A DNA stretch of 64,000 bases, taken from positions 62,001 through 126,000 of the forward strand of contig NVXR01000006.1 of assembly GCA_002733995.1 (NCBI GenBank), written 5' to 3'. The notes beneath the pieces were generated by a model. The model worked only from the letters and a program-made list of their open reading frames with translations. It searched no databases and was not told the origin of the DNA. This DNA comes from Desulfotalea sp. GTDB taxonomy: Bacteria > Desulfobacterota > Desulfobulbia > Desulfobulbales > Desulfocapsaceae. Within the stretch, counting starts at the first letter, position 1; each line of letters opens with the position of its first letter. Of the stretch, positions 19,279 through 28,411 are shown one piece after another. Made by a program: the position numbers and the translations under genes.

Positions 19279-19932
19279 TCATTGTTGCTGGGTCGTACGA
19301 GGCCTGCGGACGACCCGTCTTCTTGGCGGTGATGCTGGCGGTCTCTCGGAAAGAGCTCTACCACCTCTAAGTGTGCCAGGACCTGTCGACTTTTTCGCAG
19401 TCGATAAAGAGGGTGTTTTATATGCAGACCGCATTTTTCTAGCTTCGCTCATATCGAGCACTTCCTCTTTTCCATTTATGGAAAAAAATAACTTTCCCCG
19501 TTGGATATCCTGAATCAGTGCCCCTTCTATAACTTCACCCGTGCTGTATAATTCCTGATCTTGTGTCTGGTTGGTAAAAATAATCGCGCGATTGTTGTTG
19601 TCGCTGCCACTGATTGTCCCTATGAGAACAAACCCCAGCTCTTCGATATTGCTTGCACCGGCCTCCTGGCCGACTCCCAAGGGATCATCCGCAAGGCTAT
19701 TGGCGGATCTTGCAAAAAGATTTCTTTGTAAAATTATATGGTACTCAGGTCTGGCCCCTTGTGAGTCTTTTGCGATATCGCTCTTGGTAGGCTCCTGTTG
19801 CTGAACCTTTTCGATAGTAGCCATGGGTTTGAGTACGAAGACTTTAAACACCTGACAGGCAGCCTCAGCCGTTATGGCGGAGATGACGGTAATCACGAAA
19901 AATAGAATTTTATTAGATATCCAACCTTGCAT
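19279..19932 (-). CDS. gspC: Type II secretion protein GspC, no PDZ domain
   Basis: Inner-membrane GspC, 217 residues. One N-terminal membrane helix (KILFFVITVISAITAEAAC) is followed by a homology region (IILQRNLFARSANSLA ... LGFVLIGTISGS ... QELYSTGEVIEGALIQDIQ). Where many GspC proteins carry a PDZ or coiled-coil domain, this one ends in a Pro/Arg-rich tail (ASPPRRRVVRRPRTTQQQ). The HR domain is the part known to contact the secretin. It lies between gspN and gspD. Confidence 0.82.
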   Translation of the reverse strand: MQGWISNKILFFVITVISAITAEAACQVFKVFVLKPMATIEKVQQQEPTKSDIAKDSQGARPEYHIILQRNLFARSANSLADDPLGVGQEAGASNIEELGFVLIGTISGSDNNNRAIIFTNQTQDQELYSTGEVIEGALIQDIQRGKLFFSINGKEEVLDMSEARKMRSAYKTPSLSTAKKSTGPGTLRGGRALSERPPASPPRRRVVRRPRTTQQQ

Positions 19933-19936
19933 ATAA

Positions 19937-20812
19937 TCACCTACTGAATCTGAATGTCGGATGTGACAGGGTGCCCGCCAGCTTAAAAGGGAGATCTGTG
20001 CTTTTATAGCGCTTCGCGTATTGTTTTACAAATTTTGCTCCCTCGGGGTTTTTTTGTAAAAATTCTCTTTTGGGTTGAATATGACCTGAAAGTATCACAC
20101 TGCTATCGGGAAGATTGTTCCTGAGGTATATCGTTCCTGCAAAATCAGCACGAATGTCTTTTCCACTGAGTTGTCCTTGTTGTAGTTCAAGCTGTTCTCC
20201 AAAAAGTAGGTCAACAACGATGCGTTTAAAATCTATAGCTGCAAGCCCTAAAATAGGCTGTAAAACTTCAAAGCTGCCAGATTCTAAGACCATGCGTATT
20301 TTACCAAAAGTAGCAGTTGATAGCTTCCTGTGATTCTGATACTGGCCCGAACCACTAAGGCTACCAGTTATTTCCCTGTTTACTATACCTTGATCTTTTA
20401 TGATCTCTTGCAAGCTCAGAGCACTCAATACTATATCTGTGAGCTTGTAACCGTTATTTTCCCAGTTAACTCCCAGCGTAGACTTGACTGTTCCGGCGTA
20501 AAGTATTCCGCTTAACTTGAAGGTATTCCAAAATTTTATAGCCGGTCGTAGCGTAATCTTATCAATGGTGAAAACGGCTTGTTGCTCTCGATTTAACTTT
20601 TGAAATACTACTTTCTCAAACACAATTGAGGTGGGAAACCCATAGTGTATTCGCCCAATCTTGCAGGCCGTGTTGGTGAAGGTCAGCTCAAATTTTTTCG
20701 CGCAAAATGTATTGAATTCATCGGTTGGAAAACGAAAATAAATTAAGACAATGGTCAGCAAAACCCCATAAATAATGAGGAGCAGGCGGGCAGTGGAGTT
20801 GGCGATGGTCAT
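19937..20812 (-). CDS. gspN: Type II secretion protein GspN
   Basis: A 291-residue protein with an N-terminal membrane helix (LLLIIYGVLLTIVLIYFRFP) and a beta-rich periplasmic domain with repeated strand motifs such as LSGILYAGTVKSTLG and GSLSGSGQYQNHRKLS, as in the GspN family common in Deltaproteobacteria. The exact role of GspN is not settled. It overlaps gspM by four bases. Confidence 0.78.
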   Translation of the reverse strand: MTIANSTARLLLIIYGVLLTIVLIYFRFPTDEFNTFCAKKFELTFTNTACKIGRIHYGFPTSIVFEKVVFQKLNREQQAVFTIDKITLRPAIKFWNTFKLSGILYAGTVKSTLGVNWENNGYKLTDIVLSALSLQEIIKDQGIVNREITGSLSGSGQYQNHRKLSTATFGKIRMVLESGSFEVLQPILGLAAIDFKRIVVDLLFGEQLELQQGQLSGKDIRADFAGTIYLRNNLPDSSVILSGHIQPKREFLQKNPEGAKFVKQYAKRYKSTDLPFKLAGTLSHPTFRFSR

Positions 20813-21390
20813 TGTTTTTCCTCAAAAGTGACGATTTGTAAAATCGCATCAAGGTAGCCTTGGGTAGAACCATTTTCCTGAATGGAAATTCGTCTGACAA
20901 AAACGACATGTTCTTTAGACTCGACCAGCCGAAGAAAACCGACAAGTGCCTCAAGGGAAATAAGCTGGAATTTTATCTCAACCATCGCCTCGTTGAGGCT
21001 GTCTTCACCTTCTATAACGGACGGTTTCATATATTTAATTTGCTTTTTCACCTGAACTCGCTCAGCCTGCTTATCAAGAAAGGTGAAGAGAGAAAAGTCC
21101 GGGCCCCGTTCGTTGATCATAGACTGTATAGTGCCTTCTTCTTTTTTCAGGATGAAGTACTCTTTTTGGAGTTTTTTAATCTTAATCAACTCTGTTCTTT
21201 TTCTTTCAGTCGTCTGTTCGAGTCGGGATTGTGCGTTTATTACAGGGATAATCGTGAACCTGATGAGCATAAAGCAGACAAGAAAGATTACTCCACCAGA
21301 GAGGAAGAGTTTTTCCCGGTACTCAAGCTTGTTGATACCTGATTTTTCCCAGATGCTTTGCAGGGTTTTGTAGTCAACTAAACGGGCCAT
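20809..21390 (-). CDS. gspM: Type II secretion protein GspM
   Basis: A 193-residue bitopic protein: a short cytoplasmic start, a membrane helix (FLSGGVIFLVCFMLIRFTII), a coiled coil (about 50-85) and a small alpha/beta periplasmic domain. This matches GspM, which partners GspL on the inner-membrane platform. Divergent in sequence; the assignment leans on topology and position between L and N. Confidence 0.78.
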   Translation of the reverse strand: MARLVDYKTLQSIWEKSGINKLEYREKLFLSGGVIFLVCFMLIRFTIIPVINAQSRLEQTTERKRTELIKIKKLQKEYFILKKEEGTIQSMINERGPDFSLFTFLDKQAERVQVKKQIKYMKPSVIEGEDSLNEAMVEIKFQLISLEALVGFLRLVESKEHVVFVRRISIQENGSTQGYLDAILQIVTFEEKQ

Positions 21391-21398
21391 ATCATCAT

Positions 21399-22844
21399 TT
21401 ATAGGGTGCGCTGTATTTTGAGTTCAAAGCTCACTTCATCTCCCTTTGGCGATTGATTTGCTGAGCTGATGGATACACTTTTGAAATAAGGTGATTTTTC
21501 GAGTTCTTTCTGAACATTATCCACTGTATTGAAATCTACAGTGATGGCTTTGAGTCGTATGATTTCCATATCTGCAACCATACGTACAACCGTTACTTTG
21601 TATGTTGGTGGAATACGGCTCGACAGTTCAGCCAAGAGTTCCACAATGGTCAATTCCGTTCCGCTTAAGCCGCCCGGTTTGTAGGTTGCCCTTATCTCTT
21701 TGTTTTTGACTGTCAGTTGCTGGATGGGGTTTACTATTCGAGTAACCCCGGGAAGGGTTGTTTTGAAAATCTGGGTAATCTGTTCTTTAAGTTCTTGTTG
21801 CTGCTTTTTCAGGTTGTTGTAGGTGTATCCCCAGTAGCCAAACGATGTCAAAAGGATAAGCAGTGTAGGGATTGCAAACTTTAAAAATAACGAGCGGTAG
21901 TCGCTGGGCGATTTTCGTTTCTTAAAGACGCCTTTACGGAAATTAAAACCGTTATACTTACCGCGGCCCCGTAAGGCGAGGGACAGCGCTCTGTCCATCT
22001 CTTCCGGGACATAGGTGGCTGGTACCTCCGGATTAATTTTTATATGGGGTTGGCTGCTCTGCTGGTAAAATTTTACTGTTACGCCTGCGAGGGTTGTAGA
22101 AAGGGTTTTCGGCAGGTTCGCATAGGGTGCAATTGTGCCAGAGAGGTAGACGTCGTACTGTGTCTTCTCAATGTCAAATATACCAGAAAGTAGAAGCGTT
22201 TGTTTTATGTTGAAGGCGAAGTCCTTATTGCGAAGATCGGTGTCTGTTGCAAAAATTTCCGCTGGTGTTGTAATGGAACGAACAAGAACAATATGGCTAT
22301 TGGCTACGATGATGATTGTTGCCCAGGCTGTTCCTATATCGATTAAAACAAAGTCGGTGGCGTCTCCACTGGTGAGAAATAATGCCTCTTCTACGCCGCT
22401 AATCCCAATGGTATCAGGATCAATCCCAGCTTCTTGAAGGGAAATGAGGCAATCAGAAAAAACCACTTTGTTGATCATTGCCGCCAGGATTTCAACTCCT
22501 TCGGGTGTTGTTTTGGTTATGAGGAAATCAATGGCAAGAGAATCAATGTCCACCGGCGATAAATCGGCGAGTTCAAAAGCTAGTATCTGGCCTATTTTGG
22601 TTTTGTCGGTGAAAGGAAGAGATAGGGTCCGATAGGAAAAGAGTTCGGCTCCCAAACTTATCCGGCTGATACCTTCAGTAAACCAACTCTGCTCTTTTAT
22701 AGCATTCAGGGTGTCGGAAAAAGGGCTTTGGCCAAGGTCATGGGTAGCATAGCCCTTAACAATGGTTACATCGGGGCTTTTCTCAACGAGCACCGCTGCA
22801 ATCTTGTCTTCATGGATATCCAGACAAAAAATAGTATCAGCCAT
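21399..22844 (-). CDS. gspL: Type II secretion protein GspL
   Basis: A 481-residue platform protein. The N-terminal part (about 1-300) has the actin-like/PilM fold pattern (FCLDIHEDKIAAVLVE, FVLIDIGTAWATIIIV); a membrane helix follows (FAIPTLLILLTSFGYWGY), then a coiled coil and a periplasmic ferredoxin-like domain. It recruits GspE to the membrane. Lies two bases after gspK and eight before gspM. Confidence 0.85.
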   Translation of the reverse strand: MADTIFCLDIHEDKIAAVLVEKSPDVTIVKGYATHDLGQSPFSDTLNAIKEQSWFTEGISRISLGAELFSYRTLSLPFTDKTKIGQILAFELADLSPVDIDSLAIDFLITKTTPEGVEILAAMINKVVFSDCLISLQEAGIDPDTIGISGVEEALFLTSGDATDFVLIDIGTAWATIIIVANSHIVLVRSITTPAEIFATDTDLRNKDFAFNIKQTLLLSGIFDIEKTQYDVYLSGTIAPYANLPKTLSTTLAGVTVKFYQQSSQPHIKINPEVPATYVPEEMDRALSLALRGRGKYNGFNFRKGVFKKRKSPSDYRSLFLKFAIPTLLILLTSFGYWGYTYNNLKKQQQELKEQITQIFKTTLPGVTRIVNPIQQLTVKNKEIRATYKPGGLSGTELTIVELLAELSSRIPPTYKVTVVRMVADMEIIRLKAITVDFNTVDNVQKELEKSPYFKSVSISSANQSPKGDEVSFELKIQRTL

Positions 22845-22846
22845 AA

Positions 22847-23905
22847 TTACTCCACTTTTCTTCTGAGTACGCTGAGCGTACCGTCGGGGTTGCGCTCAGC
22901 GTCTGCCACCACTGTCCATGAAAGAGTATCAAAACGTGCCGTAGCGGTGATTTGAAAATAGCGACTCTCTGTTGTGAGCAGCTCTGTGTTGAGTTGTATG
23001 TCCCCTGGCCAACCGATATTCTTGTACCAGCCTGAATCACTAAAAGAATTGCTGTTAGCCATGTCTCGTCTATACTCGTCAAACTGTTGTACAAGGTCGT
23101 CAGTTATGAGAGGGTTCATACCTTTAAGGATAATTGGTTCGGTGGTGTTAATGTTAATTTTACCGTCATCACCATAGGTGGTCAGGAGGTCTTTTAGGCC
23201 TTTCGTTTCTTTAGAACCGAAAAATAACTCCGGTGTGATTCCCCTGACAAGAAGGAGTTCCTCTATATTGAGTATGGGCCCGTTCCTCGCAGCGTAAGGA
23301 TTTCTCAGTGATTGGTAATAACCTGTTTCCGCCCCATTATCTGACTCTTTGTCATCTGTGTCGATCCAGTCGACAAGGGCATCAACAATCTCTCTGGCTT
23401 CCATTTCGGTTTCTACAGGGAACTCCCCTGAAGTGAGAATATTCTGTAGTAGAGTACGCAAATGGGGTGAGAGGTCGCTGCCTTTCTTTTTTGAAGAGGA
23501 CTTTTTCTTCCCTACTATGTTGTTGATCTGTAACCTGCCTGACATATCTACTGTTTTGAGTTGCAGTTCTCCGGCGGGGAAAAGAGGTTCAAAATTTTCC
23601 TGATCCAGCAGGGACCAGGAGTCCAGTAATGAATCAGATTTGTTTTGCCCCAGATCGTTTTTTAGCGAGGCGAGGGCAATATTGATGCCTGACTCTGTGA
23701 TAGCTTTGAGCTGAATGCCTCTTTTAAAGTTGTCGGAGACCACGTACTTATGCCAGGTCATTTTATGGTATTGGATCGTTACGGCGGTAAGGAGGCTTAT
23801 GGTCATAATGGTGATTAGAAGGGCCATTCCACGTTCATCGCATCCGACCATTGCTGGTGGGGTTGATGGGCTTTTATCTTTTTTGAGGGCTTTATTTAGC
23901 TGCAT
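22847..23905 (-). CDS. gspK: Type II secretion minor pseudopilin GspK
   Basis: A 352-residue minor pseudopilin. The prepilin cleavage site is ERG/MALLITIMTISLLTAV; position +5 is not Glu, as is normal for GspK, the tip subunit. The large periplasmic part contains helix-hairpin-helix-like segments (LNIEELLLVRGITPELF, NINTTEPIILKGMNP), typical of GspK. The leader before the cleavage site is long (26 residues). Confidence 0.88.
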   Translation of the reverse strand: MQLNKALKKDKSPSTPPAMVGCDERGMALLITIMTISLLTAVTIQYHKMTWHKYVVSDNFKRGIQLKAITESGINIALASLKNDLGQNKSDSLLDSWSLLDQENFEPLFPAGELQLKTVDMSGRLQINNIVGKKKSSSKKKGSDLSPHLRTLLQNILTSGEFPVETEMEAREIVDALVDWIDTDDKESDNGAETGYYQSLRNPYAARNGPILNIEELLLVRGITPELFFGSKETKGLKDLLTTYGDDGKININTTEPIILKGMNPLITDDLVQQFDEYRRDMANSNSFSDSGWYKNIGWPGDIQLNTELLTTESRYFQITATARFDTLSWTVVADAERNPDGTLSVLRRKVE

Positions 23906-23908
23906 ATC

Positions 23909-24583
23909 TTATTCCTCTGTCTTGCTGGATAGGGCCACAGCCATCTTGAAAATGTTGCCGTTTTCACTCGTATCCTGGCCTGGAAAAATAAGTTCGATAG
24001 ACACCATTAATGGTAGGTCCGGGCCAATCAGAGTTCCATCTTGCTGTATTTCCGTTTTGGCTTTCCACTCCGTAGTTTCCTCTCCGTCCTTGTTATAATA
24101 GGTGAAGTGTACCTCTTTGAGGCCACTGCATAAAAGGAATTTTACTGCCTCAGAAACTTTTTCCGTATCCCCCGGTCGTATCACTGTATCTGCTCGCATG
24201 AGGTTTATTGTGTGCCGTTCTTCATCCCCTTCTGAGCTGTATTGAATCAGAGTATTGCCTTGTAGGCTGTCATCTTCCCTAAGGACGATATGGGTGGAGG
24301 AAATAAATGCTGTGCTGTCCCCTCGTTCGCCGGCGATATTATCTTCATGGCCCCGCAATAAGCCTCCTGGTCCCGTCACTATTGTAGCCAGGTCTTCGGT
24401 TATTCTTTCTAAGGCTACGCGGGCTTTGTATGCCTCGTTGAGGTGTTTTGCAGAGCCATGGATGGTCTGAAACGTTGCCCGGTATGCCCCATACACTGAA
24501 GAAATAACAATGGAAAAAATGAAAATAGCGAAAAGCAGTTCTATGAGGGTGAATCCCCTTGTTCTGCTATAACGAACGTTCAT
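23909..24583 (-). CDS. gspJ: Type II secretion minor pseudopilin GspJ
   Basis: A 224-residue minor pseudopilin with the prepilin motif RG/FTLIELLFAIFIFSIVIS and downstream GspJ-type pattern (YKARVALERITEDLAT). Its start overlaps the end of gspI by 17 bases, pointing to coupled translation. Confidence 0.85.
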   Translation of the reverse strand: MNVRYSRTRGFTLIELLFAIFIFSIVISSVYGAYRATFQTIHGSAKHLNEAYKARVALERITEDLATIVTGPGGLLRGHEDNIAGERGDSTAFISSTHIVLREDDSLQGNTLIQYSSEGDEERHTINLMRADTVIRPGDTEKVSEAVKFLLCSGLKEVHFTYYNKDGEETTEWKAKTEIQQDGTLIGPDLPLMVSIELIFPGQDTSENGNIFKMAVALSSKTEE

Positions 24584-24986
24584 AGTATGTCAGTGTATAT
24601 GTATACTTAGTTGTACTCCAAGATACTGTGAGTATAATTTGGAGCAGAGGGTCCTGTAAATCTTTCAGTGCCTCAAAGCTCTCTGTTGGGGCATCAGAAA
24701 CTTCAATTTTCCAATGGTAATCAGAAAAGTCGTCGGTGAAGTTACCTTCGTCATCTTGGAGTGAAATTATGCCGCTTTGTAGCTCTGCAAGTTTGATGGA
24801 GGCGAGCATAGGTGCGACATTGTTAAAATGTGCCTCTGTTGCCAGAGAGAGGCTCCTGGACTGTGAACCAAAAAGAGCCACAAGGGCGATTGCAATAATC
24901 GAAACGGCAATCATTACCTCTAAAAGTGTGAACGCCTTTTCTGTTTGAAAAATTGGCTTGGAAAAAGATGCCTCCGAGTTTCGCAT
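24567..24986 (-). CDS. gspI: Type II secretion minor pseudopilin GspI
   Basis: A 139-residue minor pseudopilin with prepilin motif KA/FTLLEVMIAVSIIAIALVAL and the short beta-rich tail of GspI (WKIEVSDAP, TVSWSTTKYTYTLTYY). The cleavage residue before Phe is Ala, an accepted variant. Confidence 0.83.
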   Translation of the reverse strand: MRNSEASFSKPIFQTEKAFTLLEVMIAVSIIAIALVALFGSQSRSLSLATEAHFNNVAPMLASIKLAELQSGIISLQDDEGNFTDDFSDYHWKIEVSDAPTESFEALKDLQDPLLQIILTVSWSTTKYTYTLTYYERSL

Positions 24987-25000
24987 AGATCATTCTTTTG

Positions 25001-25579
25001 TTATGAATTGGGAGGGAAATCTTCGCTGACAGCTATTGGGTCAGTGAATGGGTTGATTCGTACCGAAAGTGAATCACCCGATTCGTCTGATAGCTGTATG
25101 GCCGCCTGTTCCATGTAGCCTTTTTTGCTTATCCAAAATGACGTCTTGTTCTCAGAGGTAATGCCGCTACTCTGTAGCCAAATACTCGCCAGACGGACGG
25201 TAGCTGGGAGCTGTAGGTCACGTTTCTTGTTATCGTCGGTCTCGGTTTCGGTCTCTTCTTTGTCGTTGTTTGCTTCGCTGACTTTTTCGTAGCTTATGTG
25301 ATTGTCAATTTGACTGAGGTGGATATAGTACGCCTGATGACTGCGGACAGCCTTTTGTCTTGCTTCATTAACAATGCCTATTACCTGCCTTGCGCTCGAC
25401 TTGAGAGGATTGGTAAAAAAAGAGCTCCGCAAGGATGGTACACTGATTGTTAGCATAATACCTATCAGGGCACAGACCACAATCAATTCTAATAGTGTAA
25501 AACCTTTGGTCTTGTTCTCCCTGTGTAGTTGTAAGATCTCTAGATGATTGGAGATCTTTTCGGCTGAACTTGCCAACAC
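25001..25579 (-). CDS. gspH: Type II secretion pseudopilin GspH
   Basis: A 192-residue pseudopilin with prepilin motif KG/FTLLELIVVCALIGIML after a long leader (26 residues), followed by the GspH/FimT-like part (SARQVIGIVNEARQKAVRS). A stretch of Glu/Asp/Lys (about 105-120) looks like a surface loop. Start abuts the gspG stop. Confidence 0.82.
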   Translation of the reverse strand: MLASSAEKISNHLEILQLHRENKTKGFTLLELIVVCALIGIMLTISVPSLRSSFFTNPLKSSARQVIGIVNEARQKAVRSHQAYYIHLSQIDNHISYEKVSEANNDKEETETETDDNKKRDLQLPATVRLASIWLQSSGITSENKTSFWISKKGYMEQAAIQLSDESGDSLSVRINPFTDPIAVSEDFPPNS

Positions 25580-26043
25580 TATTCGATTTCCCAGTTGTTC
25601 ACATCCTTGGCATCGCCATCACCGCCGGATTCTCCATCGTTACCGTAGGAACTGAGGTCAAAATCTAAGTTTAGGCCTGGGCTCAAATAAACAAATTCAT
25701 TCCCCCAGGGATCAAGAGGTACCTTGCTCTTTTCCATATATCCGCCATCACGCCACTTAGCAGGAAGTTTCCCGGTAGACGGTGGCTCGATCAGGGCCTC
25801 TAATCCTTGTTCGGTTGATGGGTAGCGGCCGCTGTCAAGTTTATACATTTTGAGGGCAGTTTCTATCGCACGAATCTGCAAGCCCGCCTTGGTTCTCTTT
25901 GCCTCTTCAGGGCGGCCCATTATTTTGGGACCAATGTAACCGGCTAATACGCCAATTATTACTAAAACGACGAGAAGCTCAATGAGTGTAAAACCCGATT
26001 TTTTGTTAGCGGTTTTGGGGAGGAGTTGTTCGTTTACTTTCAT
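25579..26043 (-). CDS. gspG: Type II secretion major pseudopilin GspG
   Basis: A 154-residue major pseudopilin. The prepilin site SG/FTLIELLVVLVIIGVLAG is followed by the GspG signature: RTKAGLQIRAIETALKMY, LDSGRYPSTEQGLEAL, VPLDPWGNEFVYLSPG and the acidic calcium-binding C-terminus (DLSSYGNDGESGGDGDA). Start overlaps the preceding large gene by four bases. Confidence 0.95.
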   Translation of the reverse strand: MKVNEQLLPKTANKKSGFTLIELLVVLVIIGVLAGYIGPKIMGRPEEAKRTKAGLQIRAIETALKMYKLDSGRYPSTEQGLEALIEPPSTGKLPAKWRDGGYMEKSKVPLDPWGNEFVYLSPGLNLDFDLSSYGNDGESGGDGDAKDVNNWEIE

Positions 26044-28223
26044 GTGGCTGTACCCTGTTGAGATGTAACATATTTAATGGCTAAGAGCAAAATGCAGGTA
26101 CAACCTGCGCTGAGGCAAAAAAGTTGTGTTATAAGAGTTGTTTTTATAAGGAACAACGCCAAGAGTATAACAGGGAAAAGGGCTAGGCGCACAACAGTTT
26201 GCAGTATAGCATTGTCTCGTATCGTATCCGCTATAGATGGAGAGAAATGGTAGTACAGTGCAACGAAGCGTTGTCCTATATTGTTTGTGAGCAGGTAGCT
26301 GTCGCGAAACTGACGTAACAGGGTGACGTGTTCTTCCAACGGTGAACCGTAGGCCGCCGTTGCGATGAAGCAGGCATCGTCTGTTGCAAATGTATATTCG
26401 TTACCATAAAGGATCTCTCCTGTAGACAAAATGGCGTAGGCTCTGACGTAGTAGTGGATGCCGGGGGTGATGTTGGTAATGTTACTGTCGTAACTGCCTG
26501 TGTTGGGTCCGTCATCTGTCTGGCCAAAACGGACTATATAATAGTTTATAGAATCAGGAAATATTGAGCCTTTCGAATCTGAGGTCGGAAATATAGAACC
26601 GTTTGAATCGCCACTGCCGCTGGCTGGAGTTGTGGTTGAATCTTTTGCGTCATCCTCTTTATTGTTGTCCGTTGTGTAGGTTGGATTTGGCTCTGTAGCA
26701 TAAACAACACCTCTTGTCTTAACTGTTATGCCATCTACACAATTTGCAATACACGATGAATAGCATGGGGTCGTTGTACTTTGGCACTGGGCGGTACAGC
26801 GTTCTACGCAGGTTCCTGGGCTTGTGTTTGTGATTGTACCTCCCGAAATCGCCGCTACTCTGGTCACCTCTGTCACGGGGGCGGTTGTAATCAGGTATCC
26901 GGAGGTTGTAATACCCGTAGGTGTGGGTGTCGCGGGTGGGGCAGAGCTGGGCTGATCCCGCGAAAAACGAAGGAGTGCAATGTCTAAGTCGTTGCCGTTT
27001 GCAGAAGAACCAGCTACAAGTATATTGCCGTCAAGCAGCGTTGCAATGCTGTAGGCGACATCGTCTCCCTTGCCTACATCTGTTACGATGTAGGTTACTG
27101 TCGTCACTTGGGACGAGGTGTTCCTCTTGAGGTTTAGCACAAAAACATCCTTGTCTGTGGGCGATGTTACAAAGCCTGCGGCTGAAATAGTACCGTCATT
27201 TTGCAGAGAAACCGCGTAGGCAATATTTTCGTTTGTGTAGGTTGTCGTGTAGATGCCAGAGTTTTCAAAGCTAGAAACAATGGTTCCATTGGCACTTACT
27301 TTTCCTATAAATGCTTTAAATAGGCCGTCCTTTTTTTTCACTGCACCTGTAATAGTTACTTCTCCATCAGAACCGATGGCCAGGTCGTATATAACGGACT
27401 GGTCGTCATCGATGCTGAGGACGAATTCTCCGTCGGAGCCATAGGTCGTATCAAGGCTCCCATCGGCGTTGAGGCGGAACAGCCTGGCCTTGGTGGTGTC
27501 GTTTTTGCTGGAAGAGCCCCCCGCGAGAATCTTGCCGTCTTTTTGCAGGCGGATAGAATGTACAGCTATATCGAACGAGTCTCCAGTGATTGAAACTTCT
27601 CCGTCGTCAGCAAAGGTGTTGTCGGTCTTGCCGTTTAAATCGAGTTGTGTGAAAAACGCATAGGTCTTGGCAGACTTGCTGGTGATTGTTGCCGCAATAA
27701 TAATTTTATTGTCGCTGCTGAGTCGTACTTCGCTGGAGCCAACCTCCCCCTCAGCAAAGGGGAAGAGGATAACGCCATCGGAGCCAAAGGTTCTGTCCAG
27801 ATACCCTGCGTTTGTCAGTCGTACGAGAATAAGTCGATGCAGATCGTCGACGCTGGAGCCACTGAGGAGGATTTTGCCGTCATCCTGTATTGCAAGGCTG
27901 TGTGCTATGGTATCGCCTGTGCCAAGACTGAGGATGTATTGTCCGTTGGCATTAAAAGTGATGTCACGTTTGCCGTTTTCAAGAAAGCGGCTAACCGCAA
28001 GATTTTTGACTGCGCCGTTGAAGGTGTATCCGGCGGCGAGAATTTTTTTGTCACTTTGAACCTGAAGGGTTAAGGCCTCATCGTCGCCCATGCCGAAGTT
28101 TTGCAGAGAGACTCCTTGAATGCCAAAAGAGGTGTCGATTTTTGTTGTTGCCATTGTCTGGTTGGGGAACAATGTGTAAATGAGGAGCATTAAAATACCA
28201 GTAGCTAAGAATTTTTCTCTCAT
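26040..28223 (-). CDS. Exported delta-60 repeat protein with CFI-box C-terminal region
   Basis: A 727-residue protein inserted between gspF and gspG. It has a signal peptide (FLATGILMLLIYTLF), about six repeats of roughly 60 residues with motif DxxFGxxG followed by ILxxG (about 30-420, likely a beta-propeller), a Cys-rich patch (CVERCTAQC ... CYSSCIANC, about 470-500), a linker, a fibronectin-like strand set, and a C-terminal region with CFIATAAYGSPLEEHV and two hydrophobic segments. The CFI motif with following hydrophobic helices is a recurrent C-terminal module in Deltaproteobacteria. Its place inside the operon suggests a type II substrate or surface-anchored partner; function unknown. 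Confidence 0.75.
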   Translation of the reverse strand: MREKFLATGILMLLIYTLFPNQTMATTKIDTSFGIQGVSLQNFGMGDDEALTLQVQSDKKILAAGYTFNGAVKNLAVSRFLENGKRDITFNANGQYILSLGTGDTIAHSLAIQDDGKILLSGSSVDDLHRLILVRLTNAGYLDRTFGSDGVILFPFAEGEVGSSEVRLSSDNKIIIAATITSKSAKTYAFFTQLDLNGKTDNTFADDGEVSITGDSFDIAVHSIRLQKDGKILAGGSSSKNDTTKARLFRLNADGSLDTTYGSDGEFVLSIDDDQSVIYDLAIGSDGEVTITGAVKKKDGLFKAFIGKVSANGTIVSSFENSGIYTTTYTNENIAYAVSLQNDGTISAAGFVTSPTDKDVFVLNLKRNTSSQVTTVTYIVTDVGKGDDVAYSIATLLDGNILVAGSSANGNDLDIALLRFSRDQPSSAPPATPTPTGITTSGYLITTAPVTEVTRVAAISGGTITNTSPGTCVERCTAQCQSTTTPCYSSCIANCVDGITVKTRGVVYATEPNPTYTTDNNKEDDAKDSTTTPASGSGDSNGSIFPTSDSKGSIFPDSINYYIVRFGQTDDGPNTGSYDSNITNITPGIHYYVRAYAILSTGEILYGNEYTFATDDACFIATAAYGSPLEEHVTLLRQFRDSYLLTNNIGQRFVALYYHFSPSIADTIRDNAILQTVVRLALFPVILLALFLIKTTLITQLFCLSAGCTCILLLAIKYVTSQQGTAT

Positions 28224-28411
28224 CTATTGTCTCGTAGGTAGGTGTTGGAAGCTGTTTAAATCGCCCTGTACTTAGATTTTACACTATTTGTCGCGGGTAT
28301 ACAAAACTGATATAAATACAATTTGTAAGGACCTCCGCATCTGCCCAGAAAAAGAGGATCTCTAACCCGGAAGAAAATGAAACGAGTGGTTGTGTTTGTT
28401 AGGGCATTCGC

